A DNA stretch of 64,000 bases, taken from contig JAMPAK010000001.1 in the NCBI GenBank assembly GCA_023667285.1, forward strand, positions 154,091 to 218,090. The letters run 5' to 3'. This stretch comes from Muribaculaceae bacterium (GTDB lineage Bacteria > Bacteroidota > Bacteroidia > Bacteroidales > Muribaculaceae). Position 1 is the stretch's first letter, and every line of letters begins with the position of its first letter. The notes beneath the pieces were generated by a model. That model searched no databases, was not told where the DNA came from, and saw nothing but the letters and a program-made list of their open reading frames with translations. Of the stretch, positions 1 through 9,504 are shown piece after piece. A program made the position numbers and the translations under genes.

Positions 1-1
1 G

Positions 2-484
2 CTTATACTCATCGATTCGCAGGTTGGCATCCTTATAGCCCCGTTTTGGCTGGCAGCGAATGCTACAGGCAAAATCCTGAGGAATCAAGTCTATGGCCGT
101 GTCTTTATTCTTCTATCGTTGCCCATATCCTTTTTGGTACTTAAGATATGGGCCAATCCCATTGTGCCTTTTGTGGTCAATATCGCTGCCCAGGCCGCCT
201 ATCTGGCATACTCTCTCTGGGACATCCACGACCAGATGCACTTCGGTTACAAATCTTATTTCAAGGATGTTATTTCTCCTATACTGATTATCTCCATTAT
301 AACAATATTTATAGGAGTGATTGAAAAAGTTTGCATCACCTCAGAGTGGGTTCTCCTCTTTGTCTCGATTGCCACACTGCCGGTTGTCATCCTGAGTCTT
401 ACTTATAAGATGACCCTGACCTCTGAGGAGAAACTGAAAGTAAGAGAAATTATCAGGCTTCACACTAATAAAGATTCCCGATGA
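2..484 (+). CDS. Polysaccharide flippase-like membrane protein, C-terminal part
   Basis: The reading frame is open from the first bases of the window, so only the last 160 codons are present. The visible protein is very hydrophobic, with at least four probable membrane segments, and ends in a short charged cytoplasmic tail. Position directly before a GT2 glycosyltransferase, joined by an ATGA start/stop overlap, suggests a Wzx/MOP-type flippase of a capsule or O-antigen cluster. No family motif is visible in this fragment, so the assignment rests on hydrophobicity and context. A TTG at 119 could be read as a start, but the open upstream frame argues for a truncated longer gene. Confidence 0.6.
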   Translation, partial: LILIDSQVGILIAPFWLAANATGKILRNQVYGRVFILLSLPISFLVLKIWANPIVPFVVNIAAQAAYLAYSLWDIHDQMHFGYKSYFKDVISPILIISIITIFIGVIEKVCITSEWVLLFVSIATLPVVILSLTYKMTLTSEEKLKVREIIRLHTNKDSR

Positions 485-1629
485 TTAATAAAGAAAAGAT
501 TGCATTTGGACTTGCTCGAAGATGTGGGCTGAAGAAAACGGCTTACAACTTTTTGAAGATAGCTTCACCAAAAAGAATCAAGGACAAACAATGGATGCAT
601 GACGGAGATGGCCGGATAGATTTTGAGCGAGTAAGCAGTTTCCTAGGTTCTATAAGTCCTGACCCTAAAAGCAGCACGATATGCCATAATGAGGCCACTG
701 AGTATAAATATGACCTCCAGATAATTATGCCTGTCTATAATGTTGGGAAGTATCTCCGTGAATGCCTTGAAAGTGTATTTGCCCAGATTGAGGATCTCGA
801 CTATAAGGTCATTGTCATTGCAGTGAACGATGGCTCGACAGATTCTTCACTTGAGATACTTAAGGAATATCAGAATCGTAGAAATTTCAGAATCCTGGAT
901 CAGAAGAATGGTGGTTTGTCTGTTGCCAGAAACAATGGGTTGAAGAAAATTCAATCGGAATATATAATGTTTATAGATTCTGATGATATGTTGGCCCCCG
1001 GGAGCATTAAATTGTTGATGGATTGTATTGTTAAGAACGACTATTCCATTGTTCAAGGCAATTATGATTTATTCGATGGCCGGAAATCATTGGGAATAGT
1101 GAGAGAGAAACATCTGTTGGGCTATCCGTGGGCAAAAATCTATAAGAGTTCACTGTTCAGGAATTTGCATTTCCCACCTGGATATTGGTTTGAGGACACT
1201 TTCGTCCATTTCCTAATTCATTCCTACTGTAGAAAAGATGAATTTAAGTGTCTTGATGAAGTAGTCTACAGATATAGGGTAAATGAGGGGGGGATAGTCC
1301 ACTCTTCTGTAGGAAAACCAAAGAATCTCGACACCTTGTATGTGACGGCTAGCCTTCTAAGGGATGCATCGGAATTGAACATGGAGATGGATAACCTTAG
1401 GGTTCCATTTCTAGAGCAGCTTGTTGTGAATTACAGACGCATTTCCAACATTGGATCTGACACCATAAATCATGCAGTTTTCTTATATACCTGCTGCTTA
1501 TATCAAAGATATTTCTCAACAATGGTCGACATAGAGAATCCAGAACTGTCAAGTCTTGATGAGGCACTGAGAGAGTTGGACTATAGAAAATATATACTCA
1601 CTTTGTTCAGAATCATGAACAATTTATAG
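481..1629 (+). CDS. Glycosyltransferase family 2 protein
   Basis: This 382-residue protein is a predicted inverting GT-A glycosyltransferase that would add a sugar to a lipid-linked surface polysaccharide at the cytoplasmic membrane face. The catalytic domain starts near residue 79 with the IIMPVYN strand. It has NDGSTD near residue 116, KNGGLSVARN near 140, and the metal-binding DSDD at about 166-169. The 78 residues before it have no recognisable motif, which is longer than usual for the family. The start ATG overlaps the stop of the preceding flippase-like gene, so the two are translationally coupled. Donor and acceptor sugars cannot be read from sequence. It is the last gene of its cluster, and a tRNA transcription unit follows. 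Confidence 0.85.
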   Translation: MINKEKIAFGLARRCGLKKTAYNFLKIASPKRIKDKQWMHDGDGRIDFERVSSFLGSISPDPKSSTICHNEATEYKYDLQIIMPVYNVGKYLRECLESVFAQIEDLDYKVIVIAVNDGSTDSSLEILKEYQNRRNFRILDQKNGGLSVARNNGLKKIQSEYIMFIDSDDMLAPGSIKLLMDCIVKNDYSIVQGNYDLFDGRKSLGIVREKHLLGYPWAKIYKSSLFRNLHFPPGYWFEDTFVHFLIHSYCRKDEFKCLDEVVYRYRVNEGGIVHSSVGKPKNLDTLYVTASLLRDASELNMEMDNLRVPFLEQLVVNYRRISNIGSDTINHAVFLYTCCLYQRYFSTMVDIENPELSSLDEALRELDYRKYILTLFRIMNNL

Positions 1630-1670
1630 CGGTCTGAAATACGGCATACAGTAACAAATGAAAAATAAAA

Positions 1671-1702
1671 TTTGCACAGTTCAGTAAAAAGGCTTAACTT
1701 TG
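1671..1702 (+). promoter_or_regulatory. Bacteroidota-type promoter of tRNA-Gln
   Basis: TTTG at 1671-1674 and TAACTTTG at 1695-1702 are separated by 20 bases, matching the TTTG-N19/20-TAnnTTTG consensus of Bacteroidota primary sigma factor promoters. The leader that follows has a GGGGT/ACCCC inverted repeat at about 1714-1730 before the tRNA. Confidence 0.8.
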
Positions 1703-1746
1703 CAACGCTTTAGGAGGGGTGTCAAACCCCGACTGGGCGCATGGAT

Positions 1747-1817
1747 TGTCTTATGGTGTAATGGTAGCACTGCAGTTTTTGGTTCTGCCTGTCTTGGTTC
1801 GAATCCAGGTAAGACAA
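1747..1817 (+). tRNA. tRNA-Gln (anticodon TTG)
   Basis: The cloverleaf can be drawn by eye. The acceptor arm TGTCTTA (1747-1753) pairs with TAAGACA (1810-1816). The D arm is GTG/CAC around 1756-1770. The anticodon stem GCAG/CTGC has a 7-base loop TTTTGGT (1777-1783) with anticodon TTG at 1779-1781. The T arm CTTGG/CCAGG encloses loop TTCGAAT (1798-1804). One T-T mismatch closes the anticodon loop. The 3' CCA is not encoded. The gene stands alone with its own promoter and terminator. Confidence 0.93.
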
Positions 1818-1824
1818 CAATGAG

Positions 1825-1867
1825 ACAAGAGGTCGAATCTTGATGATTCAGCCTCTTGTATTTTCTT
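1825..1867 (+). terminator. Rho-independent terminator of tRNA-Gln
   Basis: ACAAGAGG (1825-1832) pairs with CCTCTTGT (1852-1859). An inner GAATC/GATTC helix extends the stem, and the T-rich stretch ATTTTCTT follows. Confidence 0.75.
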
Positions 1868-1891
1868 AGATGAAACTGACTGCAATCAGTC

Positions 1892-2248
1892 TTACGCCTT
1901 GTTATCTAGAAGATTTTTGACAACCACAGCGTTGTTGTGAGCCTCATCTCTAGAGGAGTAGAGCAGGGTAACTTCGGGTCTGCCGGCTATCATCTTCTTC
2001 AGTGTAGTGAAGGCCGGATTCTCACGCAGTTCTGTGGCATATCGCTTCTCGAATTCCTCCCATCTCGAGTCAGGGTCGGCGTGAAACCATTCTCTCAACT
2101 CAGTGGACGGCGCGATTTCCTTATCCCACCAATCATAGTGGAAATTCTCATGAGACAATCCCCTGGGCCATAATCTGTCTATGTAAACTCTATATCCGTC
2201 GGCCGGCGAAAGTGGAGCATATGCTCTCTTTAGATTGATGCTACGCAT
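1892..2248 (-). CDS. DUF488 family protein (YeaO-like)
   Basis: This 118-residue soluble protein belongs to the DUF488/YeaO family. Visible hallmarks are the N-terminal YRVYIDRLWPRG block (about residues 19-30), the WWDKEIAPS-x-ELREWF block (about 40-54), and the late LLYSSRD-x-x-HNNA block (about 95-106). These match conserved family motifs across its usual length of roughly 115-120 residues. The biochemical role of the family is not established. The gene is transcribed away from the divergent MATE transporter across a 110-base gap. A weak -7-like TATGTTTT lies upstream. No partner gene hints at function. Confidence 0.85.
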   Translation of the reverse strand: MRSINLKRAYAPLSPADGYRVYIDRLWPRGLSHENFHYDWWDKEIAPSTELREWFHADPDSRWEEFEKRYATELRENPAFTTLKKMIAGRPEVTLLYSSRDEAHNNAVVVKNLLDNKA

Positions 2249-2346
2249 TGTCTTGATTTTTTCTTTATATTAAAACATATTTGTGGACAGTTTGTTTCGA
2301 TAGGATGATAATTCCATATATCTGTGTTAGACCGTGAAAATTTGCG

Positions 2347-2354
2347 TAACTTTG
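2347..2354 (+). promoter_or_regulatory. -7 promoter element immediately before the MATE start codon
   Basis: TAACTTTG at 2347-2354 matches the Bacteroidota -7 element exactly and ends four bases before the ATG at 2359. The -33 position holds only TGTG (2323-2326). If this is the active promoter, transcription starts at or next to the start codon, giving a leaderless mRNA. Confidence 0.6.
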
Positions 2355-2358
2355 TAGC

Positions 2359-3672
2359 ATGAAAGCATATTCATCAATCAATCGGAGCATCGCATCTCTG
2401 GCCTTTCCTGCTATTGCCAGTAATATTACTGTCCCTCTGCTCGGCCTTTGTGACACAACTGTGTCAGGGCATCTGGGCGATGAGACATATCTTGCCGCCA
2501 TAGCTGCAGGTGGAATGATGATTAATGTGGTGTTCTGGGTGTTTGGCTTCCTGCGGATGGGGACTACAGGGCTCACGGCAGAAGCTCATGGAGCCGGAAA
2601 TGACGACATGGTAGCAAGGGTCTTCTCGCGCGCAGTTTTGCTCGCTTTGCTCTCGGGAATTGTGATTGTTGCTTTAAGGGAGCCACTGATGAGACTGCTC
2701 ATCAGTGTCATAGGCGTAGAGTCACGCTCGGCTGCCCTCGCTTCTGAATATTATTCTTTATGCATCTGGGGCGCTCCGGCATTGTTGGTGACTCTATCAA
2801 TAAACGGATGGTTCATAGGTATGCAGAACACCTTATGGCCCATGCTCGTGTCTATTTCGATCAACATTATCAATGTGTCGTGCAGCCTGGTAGCTGTGTT
2901 TCTCATCGGCTTAGGATTCAAGGGTGTTGCCATGGGTACATTGATAGCAAATTGGGCCGGACTCTTCATTGCAGTTGCTGCCGTCCTTAGATTCTCAAAG
3001 GGACGTAGATTGTGGTGTGGACTTCGAGAGATACTTCATGGAAGCAATCTCGGGAAGTTTTTTAATGTAAGCGGCGACCTTATGATCCGCTCTTGCTGCA
3101 TTATGCTTGTCACTTTGGCTGTCACATCTTATGGCGCGCGTCTAGGTGACCTTACACTTGCGGTCAATGCTGTGATGATGCAGTATTTTATATTGTTTTC
3201 CTACTTCATGGATGGACTTGCGTTCAGCGGCGAGGCCCTGTGTGGGAAGAGCAGCGGAGCCGTAGACCGAAGAGGGCTTGTAAGGGTGATCAAGGCTCTA
3301 TCAATGTGGGGCGTGCTTGCCTCACTGGTGTTTATGACAGCATATATATTTTTCCATTCAACTATAACTTCGATTTTGACAGACGTTTCAGATGTCAGGA
3401 GTGGCGTAGACAGAATGTGGATATACGTAGTGCTGATTCCTCCGGTGTCTGCAGCGGCTTTTCTTTTTGATGGATTTTTCGTTGGCCTTACATCAACCCG
3501 TCGTATGCTCATCACTACTCTCCTTGCGTCCGGTATATTCTTCATCATCATTTCCCTTGGAATTCACGACAATTCTACTCTGTGGACAGCCTTCCTGTCA
3601 TATCTTCTTATCCGTGGGGTGGGGCTAGCCGTGCAACTACCGTCAGTGGTGAAAAAAATTCCGGATCGTTGA
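2359..3672 (+). CDS. MATE family efflux transporter
   Basis: This 437-residue integral membrane protein of the multidrug and toxin extrusion family has about 12 predicted helices and probably exports small organic cations or drugs using an ion gradient. The N-terminus (SLAFPAIASNITVPLLGLCDTTVSGHLG, quoted in parts: LAFPAIASN and GLCDTTVSGHLG) is the typical first-helix signature, placing the start within about ten residues of family starts and supporting the ATG at 2359. It resembles the DinF-like subgroup. It is a single gene, divergent from DUF488 and convergent with the ftsH operon. The substrate is unknown. Confidence 0.88.
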   Translation: MKAYSSINRSIASLAFPAIASNITVPLLGLCDTTVSGHLGDETYLAAIAAGGMMINVVFWVFGFLRMGTTGLTAEAHGAGNDDMVARVFSRAVLLALLSGIVIVALREPLMRLLISVIGVESRSAALASEYYSLCIWGAPALLVTLSINGWFIGMQNTLWPMLVSISINIINVSCSLVAVFLIGLGFKGVAMGTLIANWAGLFIAVAAVLRFSKGRRLWCGLREILHGSNLGKFFNVSGDLMIRSCCIMLVTLAVTSYGARLGDLTLAVNAVMMQYFILFSYFMDGLAFSGEALCGKSSGAVDRRGLVRVIKALSMWGVLASLVFMTAYIFFHSTITSILTDVSDVRSGVDRMWIYVVLIPPVSAAAFLFDGFFVGLTSTRRMLITTLLASGIFFIIISLGIHDNSTLWTAFLSYLLIRGVGLAVQLPSVVKKIPDR

Positions 3673-3683
3673 GACCCGGAATT
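3652..3683 (-). terminator. Terminator of the ftsX-ftsH operon
   Basis: On the minus strand AATTCCGG (3683-3676) and CCGGAATT (3664-3657) form an 8-bp stem with an 11-base loop, followed by seven Ts (3658-3652). The hairpin overlaps the stop codon of the convergent MATE gene and may serve both strands. Confidence 0.8.
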
Positions 3684-3691
3684 CATTTCTT

Positions 3692-5773
3692 TCAAACTCC
3701 CTTAAACGGAGGTGGCGTTGGTGTGGAGGGTTTCTCGCCGTCATCAGAAGCCTTCTGGGCATTCTCCTCAGGCTTCTCTGTCTCCTTCACAGGCTCTCCT
3801 TCATTATCCTTTTGAGCCTTCTCACGCTCGGCATCGCGCGCTGCCTGGAGCTGCATGATCTCCTCCGTGCGCGACTTCCATTGTCTTGGGCCAAAAATCT
3901 CCTTGAGATCCTCACTATACATAACCTCTTTGGTGAGGAGTGTCTCAGCAAGTTTACCATGGCCTTCGGCATGAGTGCGGATTATCTCCTTGGCTCGCTC
4001 ATACTGTTCGTTGATTATACGCGACACCTCAGCGTCGATGGCTGTGGCCCGCTCTCCGCCATAAGGCTTGGAGAATCCATAAGCCTGACCTGTAGAGTCA
4101 TAATAGCTCACATTGGGAATCTTGTCGCTCATGCCATAGTAGACCACAATGGCATATGCCATCTTAGTCACCTTCTCGAGGTCATTGAGGGCGCCGGTAG
4201 ATATCTGGCCCAGCACAATCTCCTCAGCAGCGCGACCTCCGAGGGTCATGCACATCTGGTCGAGCAGCGCCTGGAGCGGTGTGATCTGGCGTTCCTCCGG
4301 CATATACCATGCGGCACCAAGAGCCATTCCGCGTGGCACGATGGACACCTTGACCATCTCGTTTGAGTACTCGAGGAACCACGACACCGTAGCATGTCCT
4401 GCCTCATGTATGGCGATGGCACGCTTCTCCTCATTTGAGATGATCTTCGAAGAATGTTCAAGACCGCATATGATGCGGTCGATAGCGCTCATGAACGAAT
4501 CTCGGTCGACGGTCTTCTTGTTGTTTCTGGCGGCTATCAGCGCGGCCTCATTGCAGACATTTGCAATGTCAGCGCCTGAGAATCCTGCTGTCTGCCTGGC
4601 CATGACCTCAACATCTACATCATCTGCCTTCTTGATATTTCTCAAATGGACATTGAAGATTTCCATGCGGTCTCTCAGTTCAGGGAGATCTACCTGAATC
4701 TGACGGTCAAAGCGACCTGCGCGCAGCAGTGCCTTGTCAAGGATGTCAGCGCGGTTAGTGGCTGCAAGGACTATGACACCACTGTTTGTGGCAAATCCGT
4801 CCATCTCTGTGAGGAGTTGGTTTAGAGTATTCTCCCTTTCATCATTGGCTCCCATATTAGGATTTTTGCCACGGGCACGGCCCACAGCGTCAATCTCATC
4901 AATGAAGACAATGCAGGGAGCCTTCTCCTGAGCCTGTCGGAACAGGTCGCGGACACGTGAGGCTCCTACACCCACAAACATCTCGACAAAGTCTGAACCA
5001 GACATAGAGAAGAAGGGGACTCCAGCCTCTCCGGCTACTGCCTTTGCAAGCAGGGTCTTACCGGTACCGGGAGGGCCTACAAGCAGGGCTCCTTTGGGAA
5101 TTTTTGCTCCAATGTCAGTGTATCGCTGTGGATTGCGCAGAAACTCCACAATCTCCTTGATTTCAGTCTTTGCCTCGCGCAGTCCGGCTACGTCCTTGAA
5201 TGTCACATTTGTACCTTCCCCTTTCTCAAAGACTTTGGCTTTAGATTTGCCCACATTGAAGACACCGCCGGCTCCGCCGCCAGCACCACCACTCATGCGC
5301 TTCATCATGATGATCCAGAAAGCGACAAGAAGGATGATTGGTCCGAATGTCCATAGGATTGAGGAGTAGTCAGAAGACTTTTCATAGTTCACCTCACCCT
5401 TAAACTTGCCTTCAGAGCGCCATGTGTCAATCTGGTCCTGCATCTTGTCGGCCGACGGGATGTCTGTGACTATATGTGCGACAGTCCCTTTGCCGGGCTG
5501 ATATTGGCTCTCATGAAATATGGTGCGGGCGAGCGAGTCTGTCACAGTGGCCTCGGCTCTGTTTGTGTTTGTGAAGACGGTGATTTTCTCAACGCCTCCT
5601 GAACTTACATACTGCTCGAATTTGGTGAAACTGACATCTTTTGTCAGCGTGTTGTCATCAATATAGAGCATTCCGAGGAGAAAGACGATGATGATGGCAT
5701 AAGCCCAGTACATGCTGAACTTTATGCCTCCCCCTTTCTTCTGTCCGGGTTTATTTGGAAAATTGGTGTTCAT
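3692..5773 (-). CDS. ftsH: ATP-dependent zinc metalloprotease FtsH
   Basis: This 693-residue membrane-anchored AAA+ protease degrades misfolded membrane proteins and regulatory substrates. Two transmembrane helices (about residues 22-37 and 139-157) flank a periplasmic domain. The AAA domain has Walker A GPPGTGKT at 233-240, Walker [12 protein letters not shown] at 288-298, and the second region of homology around [19 protein letters not shown]. The zinc site HEAGH is at 456-460. The C-terminal tail (about 650-693) is rich in Glu, Lys and Pro, as in other Bacteroidota FtsH. It follows rsfS by 11 bases and ends the operon at a clear terminator. Confidence 0.98.
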   Translation of the reverse strand: MNTNFPNKPGQKKGGGIKFSMYWAYAIIIVFLLGMLYIDDNTLTKDVSFTKFEQYVSSGGVEKITVFTNTNRAEATVTDSLARTIFHESQYQPGKGTVAHIVTDIPSADKMQDQIDTWRSEGKFKGEVNYEKSSDYSSILWTFGPIILLVAFWIIMMKRMSGGAGGGAGGVFNVGKSKAKVFEKGEGTNVTFKDVAGLREAKTEIKEIVEFLRNPQRYTDIGAKIPKGALLVGPPGTGKTLLAKAVAGEAGVPFFSMSGSDFVEMFVGVGASRVRDLFRQAQEKAPCIVFIDEIDAVGRARGKNPNMGANDERENTLNQLLTEMDGFATNSGVIVLAATNRADILDKALLRAGRFDRQIQVDLPELRDRMEIFNVHLRNIKKADDVDVEVMARQTAGFSGADIANVCNEAALIAARNNKKTVDRDSFMSAIDRIICGLEHSSKIISNEEKRAIAIHEAGHATVSWFLEYSNEMVKVSIVPRGMALGAAWYMPEERQITPLQALLDQMCMTLGGRAAEEIVLGQISTGALNDLEKVTKMAYAIVVYYGMSDKIPNVSYYDSTGQAYGFSKPYGGERATAIDAEVSRIINEQYERAKEIIRTHAEGHGKLAETLLTKEVMYSEDLKEIFGPRQWKSRTEEIMQLQAARDAEREKAQKDNEGEPVKETEKPEENAQKASDDGEKPSTPTPPPFKGV

Positions 5774-5784
5774 GTCAGTGATAA

Positions 5785-6147
5785 TTAGTCGGGATCAGGA
5801 ACCTCTGTGATCACAGCGTCGTTCCACAATTCCTCAAGGTCATAGAGGCTTCGGGTCTCTGGCTGGAAAACGTGGACCATGGTGTCGCCATAGTCAATCA
5901 CAATCCATGAAGAGTTGGTGTAGCCGTCGTAGTTGTAGGGTTTCACCCGGGCATTCTCCAAGAGATATTCGCGGACGCTGTCAGCGACAGCAGCCACATG
6001 CTGAGAGGATGTGCCTTGACATATCACGAAACGTCTGGCGGCCGCACTTTCTATCTCGCTGAGGTCAACGACTGTGATTTTGTGACCCTTACGGTCGTGG
6101 ATTCCTTCTATGATTAATGGCAGAAGGTCTTTATTGTTGTCTGTCAT
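5785..6147 (-). CDS. rsfS: Ribosome silencing factor RsfS
   Basis: This 120-residue RsfS/Iojap-family protein binds ribosomal protein uL14 and blocks subunit joining during starvation. The conserved core is visible: KGHKITVVDLSEI near the start, FVICQGTSSQHVAAVADSV (about residues 37-55), and the SSWIVIDYGDTMVHVFQPETR block (quoted in part: DYGDTMVHVFQ) near 85-100. It lies directly upstream of ftsH, an arrangement I recall as common in Bacteroidota. The 78-base gap to yigZ shows no clear promoter, so co-transcription with the upstream genes is likely but unproven. Confidence 0.95.
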   Translation of the reverse strand: MTDNNKDLLPLIIEGIHDRKGHKITVVDLSEIESAAARRFVICQGTSSQHVAAVADSVREYLLENARVKPYNYDGYTNSSWIVIDYGDTMVHVFQPETRSLYDLEELWNDAVITEVPDPD

Positions 6148-6225
6148 GCTATAATGTGTCGAGTGTGGTGATGGAGTCTTTGTTTTTTAATTAACAATGT
6201 AGGTTGACCAATAGTTTTAGCCTGA

Positions 6226-6828
6226 CTAAAGTATTGATGTACCTGAGATGGCTTCAAGGCGAGATGAGAGTTCATCGCGAAGATCAAGAGGCAAGGAGAG
6301 GGTGAGGGAGCATGTATTATCGAAACTCTGATTTGTGATATGGACCGGTTCCTTTGAGCCATAACCCTTCAATAAAGTCATCACGGGATTCATGGCAAGA
6401 TATGGGAAAATGAGAGAGAGAGTTGTCATCTCCCGTCCCTCCTGCGTCCCGGCATCCTCAAGCGCCATTCTGGCCGCTTCCCGGTAAGCTGCAATCAGAC
6501 CGGATGTGCCGAGCTTAATGCCGCCGAAATATCTGACAACAATCACAACCACATCTGTCAGCCCCATGGAGTTGATCTGCCCTAAGATGGGCTTTCCGGC
6601 AGTGCCTGAGGGCTCACCATTGTCCGATGAGAGATACGTAAGCCTGTCGGCTCCAATCATATATGCCCAACAGACATGGCGTGCATCGTGATATTCGTTG
6701 GTGTAGAGCGCTATGGTCTCACGCGCTTCATCGACTGTAGTCACATGGAGCGCAAAAGAGAGGAAACGGCTCATCTTCTCACGGACAATTCCCTCACCTG
6801 AACGGGCTATCGTTAGAAACCTTGCCAA
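6226..6828 (-). CDS. YigZ/IMPACT family protein
   Basis: This 200-residue protein of the YigZ/IMPACT family has an N-terminal UPF0029 domain carrying EYHDARHVCWAYMIG (about residues 44-58), DNGEPSGTAGKPIL (about 69-82) and VRYFGGIKLGTSGLI (about 98-112). It also has a short ferredoxin-like C-terminal domain. The bacterial role is uncertain; some members are described as translation regulators or peptidase-associated. The start is a TTG at 6828: the family N-terminus begins about 19 residues before MSRFLSF, and the frame is closed by the queA stop four codons upstream, with no ATG or GTG between. It sits 9 bases after queA. Confidence 0.88.
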   Translation of the reverse strand: MARFLTIARSGEGIVREKMSRFLSFALHVTTVDEARETIALYTNEYHDARHVCWAYMIGADRLTYLSSDNGEPSGTAGKPILGQINSMGLTDVVVIVVRYFGGIKLGTSGLIAAYREAARMALEDAGTQEGREMTTLSLIFPYLAMNPVMTLLKGYGSKEPVHITNQSFDNTCSLTLSLPLDLRDELSSRLEAISGTSIL

Positions 6829-6837
6829 TATCCGATG

Positions 6838-7887
6838 TCAGATTATGAGCATTGAGTCACCGTAGACACCAAACTTATATTCCTCCTTTACCGCTTTCTT
6901 GTATGCCTCCATGACAAGGTCATATCCTCCGAAGGCCGCTACCATCATAAGCATGGTCGAGTAGGGGAGATGGAAGTTTGTGAGGAGTGCGTCTGTGACC
7001 GTGAAGTCATAGGGCGGGAAGATAAACTTGTTGGTCCAGCCGGTGTATGTCTTCATATGGCCACCCATGCTGACTGCACTGGCAATAGCTCGAAGCACAG
7101 ATGTGCCTACAGCACAAACCTTATGTCCGGAGTCCTTGGCGGCATTGACAGTGTCGACAAGAATCTCATCTGCCTTCATCTCCTCTGAGTCCATGCGATG
7201 CTTGGTCAGGTCCTCTACATCAATTTCCCTGTAGTTTCCGAGACCACTGTGGATGGTTATGAAAGCCTGGCCAACACCTTTGATCTCAAGACGTTTAAGA
7301 ATCTCGCGTGAGAAGTGGAGTCCTACGCCCGATGCCACAACCGCACCCTCGCGTGAGGCATAGATGGTCTGATAGCGGTCTGTATCCTCAGGGGTAGACT
7401 CTCTCTTTATATAGAAGGGGAGAGGGGTAGAGCCAAGATTGAAGAGTTCACGTTTGAACTCGTCATGAGGGCCGTCGTAAAGGAAGCGCAGAGTGCGTCC
7501 GCGTGAGGTTGTGTTGTCTATGACCTCAGCCACCATTGACTCGTCATCCCCGAAATATAATTTATTGCCTATACGTATTTTCCTAGCAGGTTCTACAAGC
7601 ACGTCCCAGAGTTTGCCCTCGGCACTCAATTCGCGCAAAAGGAATACTTCAATCTTTGCGCCGGTCTTCTCCTTGTTTCCATAGAGGAGCGCAGGAAAAA
7701 CCATAGAGTCGTTGTAGACAAAGAGGTCACCGTCCTCAAAGAAGTTTATCACTTCCTTGAATTCATGGTCTTCGATAGTCCCGGTCTTGCGGTTGATCAC
7801 CATGAGCCTTGCATCGTCGCGCTCAGGCGCCGGATGCTGGGCAATCAGTTCCTCAGGAAGCTTGAATTTGAATTGGGAAAGTTTCAT
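6838..7887 (-). CDS. queA: S-adenosylmethionine:tRNA ribosyltransferase-isomerase QueA
   Basis: This 349-residue enzyme converts 7-aminomethyl-7-deazaguanine in tRNA to epoxyqueuosine using SAM as ribosyl donor. Family landmarks are the N-terminal [23 protein letters not shown] region (quoted in parts: LPEELIAQ and RDDARLMV), the [15 protein letters not shown] block near 185-200, and the C-terminal [17 protein letters not shown] block near 305-321. Length matches the family. It lies in an operon with truB upstream (24-base gap) and yigZ downstream. No other queuosine gene is in this window. Confidence 0.97.
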   Translation of the reverse strand: MKLSQFKFKLPEELIAQHPAPERDDARLMVINRKTGTIEDHEFKEVINFFEDGDLFVYNDSMVFPALLYGNKEKTGAKIEVFLLRELSAEGKLWDVLVEPARKIRIGNKLYFGDDESMVAEVIDNTTSRGRTLRFLYDGPHDEFKRELFNLGSTPLPFYIKRESTPEDTDRYQTIYASREGAVVASGVGLHFSREILKRLEIKGVGQAFITIHSGLGNYREIDVEDLTKHRMDSEEMKADEILVDTVNAAKDSGHKVCAVGTSVLRAIASAVSMGGHMKTYTGWTNKFIFPPYDFTVTDALLTNFHLPYSTMLMMVAAFGGYDLVMEAYKKAVKEEYKFGVYGDSMLII

Positions 7888-7911
7888 CCTCTAATTTAAT
7901 ATGTGAAGCGT

Positions 7912-8679
7912 TTAATTAGTTACTATATTTGTATTTTCCTCGGGCAATATGATATCGGCAGCCCTTATAATCTCGACAGCCTTATCGACGCTAAGGCAAT
8001 CCTCAATGCCGACATCACCGACACGGGTGCGCCTTAGCTCAATCAGATGTGCGCCTGAATTGAGAGCCTCTCCAAGGTCTCGAGCCAGAGCCCGTATATA
8101 TGTCCCCTTGCTGCAGACAATCCTGAGCCTCAGTGTCATTTCCTCGAGATTGAAGTTTTCGACCTCAATCTCGTCTATGACAAGGATTTTGGGCTTAAGT
8201 TCAGGATCCTTGCCTTTTCTGGCCATTTGATAGGCTCGCTTGCCGTCCACCTTGCATGCAGAGAACGAAGGAGGCACCTGCTCAATTCTCCCCTTGAATC
8301 GCGTGATGACACTGTCTATGAGCTCGCGTGTGATGTGGTCGGTGGGAAATGTTGCATCTATTTCGGTCTCAAGGTCGTGGGAAGGGGTTGTCGCACCCAG
8401 TTTGAGTGTAGCCACATACTCCTTTACTCCGGCCTGAAGTTCCTCAATCAGTTTAGTCGATTTACCGGTCACCACAATCATGACACCGGTGGCTAGCGGG
8501 TCGAGCGTCCCTGCATGACCAACCTTCAGTTTCTTGACATGCATACGATGCTGCATCACACCACGCAGACGTTTGACAACATCAAACGAGGTCCATTCCA
8601 GAGGCTTGTCTATGTAAAGTGTTTCTCCGCTTAAGAAGTCAAAGGTCATAAGATTGTTGTTGAGTTCAGACTTGCTCAT
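7912..8679 (-). CDS. truB: tRNA pseudouridine(55) synthase TruB
   Basis: This enzyme isomerises U55 in the T loop of tRNAs. From the ATG at 8679 it is 255 residues. The conserved GHAGTLDPLATG block carries the catalytic aspartate at about residue 60, and SKGTYIRALARDLG follows near 185-198. I chose the 8679 ATG because its A is shared with the uppP stop codon (TAATG), giving tight coupling. The open frame continues 12 codons upstream into uppP, but that extension has no family similarity. An ATG ten codons further in is also possible. Confidence 0.96.
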   Translation of the reverse strand: MSKSELNNNLMTFDFLSGETLYIDKPLEWTSFDVVKRLRGVMQHRMHVKKLKVGHAGTLDPLATGVMIVVTGKSTKLIEELQAGVKEYVATLKLGATTPSHDLETEIDATFPTDHITRELIDSVITRFKGRIEQVPPSFSACKVDGKRAYQMARKGKDPELKPKILVIDEIEVENFNLEEMTLRLRIVCSKGTYIRALARDLGEALNSGAHLIELRRTRVGDVGIEDCLSVDKAVEIIRAADIILPEENTNIVTN

Positions 8680-9497
8680 TACCAGCACAGACAGAGTATG
8701 CCCACTGCAAGACAATAGACCGCAAACCAGATGAGTTTACCTTTCTTGACAATATTGATCATCCATTTGCATGCCATACAGCCCACGATGAACGATGCCA
8801 GGAAACCTACTATCAAGGGATCGGTTCCGACACTTTCGCCTACACCCTCACCTGAAATTATGTCCTTGACTCCAAGTAATGCCTCGCCGAGGATAGGGAT
8901 GATAACCATGAAGAATGAGAATTGGGCCATCTTGTCGCGTTTGTCGCCGAGAAGGAGTCCGGTGGCTATGGTGGTTCCTGAACGGCTAAGTCCGGGCAAT
9001 ACAGCCACTGCCTGGGCACAACCTATGATGAAAGCATCCAGCCATGTTATCTCATGGCCTGTCTCATGATAGCGGCTTTCTCTCTCAGGATTCCTGAAGA
9101 AATACGCAAACGCCAGCAGCAATGCCGTCACTAGCAGACAGATTCCGACTATTGAGAGGTTGGTGCCAAAGAAACTTTCGACATAGTCCTTGAAACATAG
9201 GCCGACAATGGCCACCGGGATACATGAGAGAAGAATCTTGCAGACATAATAAAAGTTGTCATCGCGCGCAATGGTGAAAAACGACTTGCATAAAGGCAAA
9301 AATTCTTTCCAAAGCACAACGATGGTGCTCAACACAGTGGCCACATGAAGCACCACATCAAACTCCAGCGCGTCCTCTCCTGAGAGCTCAAGGCCAAGTA
9401 TGTCTCGGAAGATCTCGAGATGTCCGCTGCTGCTTATAGGGAGATACTCAGCAAGACCCTGGACAATGCCGAGTATGAGAGCGTCAATACAATCCAT
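8679..9497 (-). CDS. uppP: Undecaprenyl-diphosphate phosphatase UppP
   Basis: This 272-residue integral membrane enzyme dephosphorylates undecaprenyl pyrophosphate, recycling the lipid carrier for peptidoglycan and polysaccharide synthesis. The N-terminus has the signature [22 protein letters not shown] with the catalytic-region glutamate at residue 17 and SSSGHLEI at 22-29. [17 protein letters not shown] near 190 is the second conserved motif. The start is placed at the ATG encoding [10 protein letters not shown], 21 codons inside the longest frame, because homologues begin there. It overlaps truB by one base and follows the DUF3098 gene by 7 bases. Confidence 0.96.
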   Translation of the reverse strand: MDCIDALILGIVQGLAEYLPISSSGHLEIFRDILGLELSGEDALEFDVVLHVATVLSTIVVLWKEFLPLCKSFFTIARDDNFYYVCKILLSCIPVAIVGLCFKDYVESFFGTNLSIVGICLLVTALLLAFAYFFRNPERESRYHETGHEITWLDAFIIGCAQAVAVLPGLSRSGTTIATGLLLGDKRDKMAQFSFFMVIIPILGEALLGVKDIISGEGVGESVGTDPLIVGFLASFIVGCMACKWMINIVKKGKLIWFAVYCLAVGILCLCW

Positions 9498-9504
9498 CGG
9501 TCTG

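Noticed and set aside
4149-4697. Plus-strand open frame of 182 codons inside ftsH
   Set aside because: Antisense to the conserved AAA and protease domains, Ser/Arg-rich as a shadow frame, and without promoter or family similarity.
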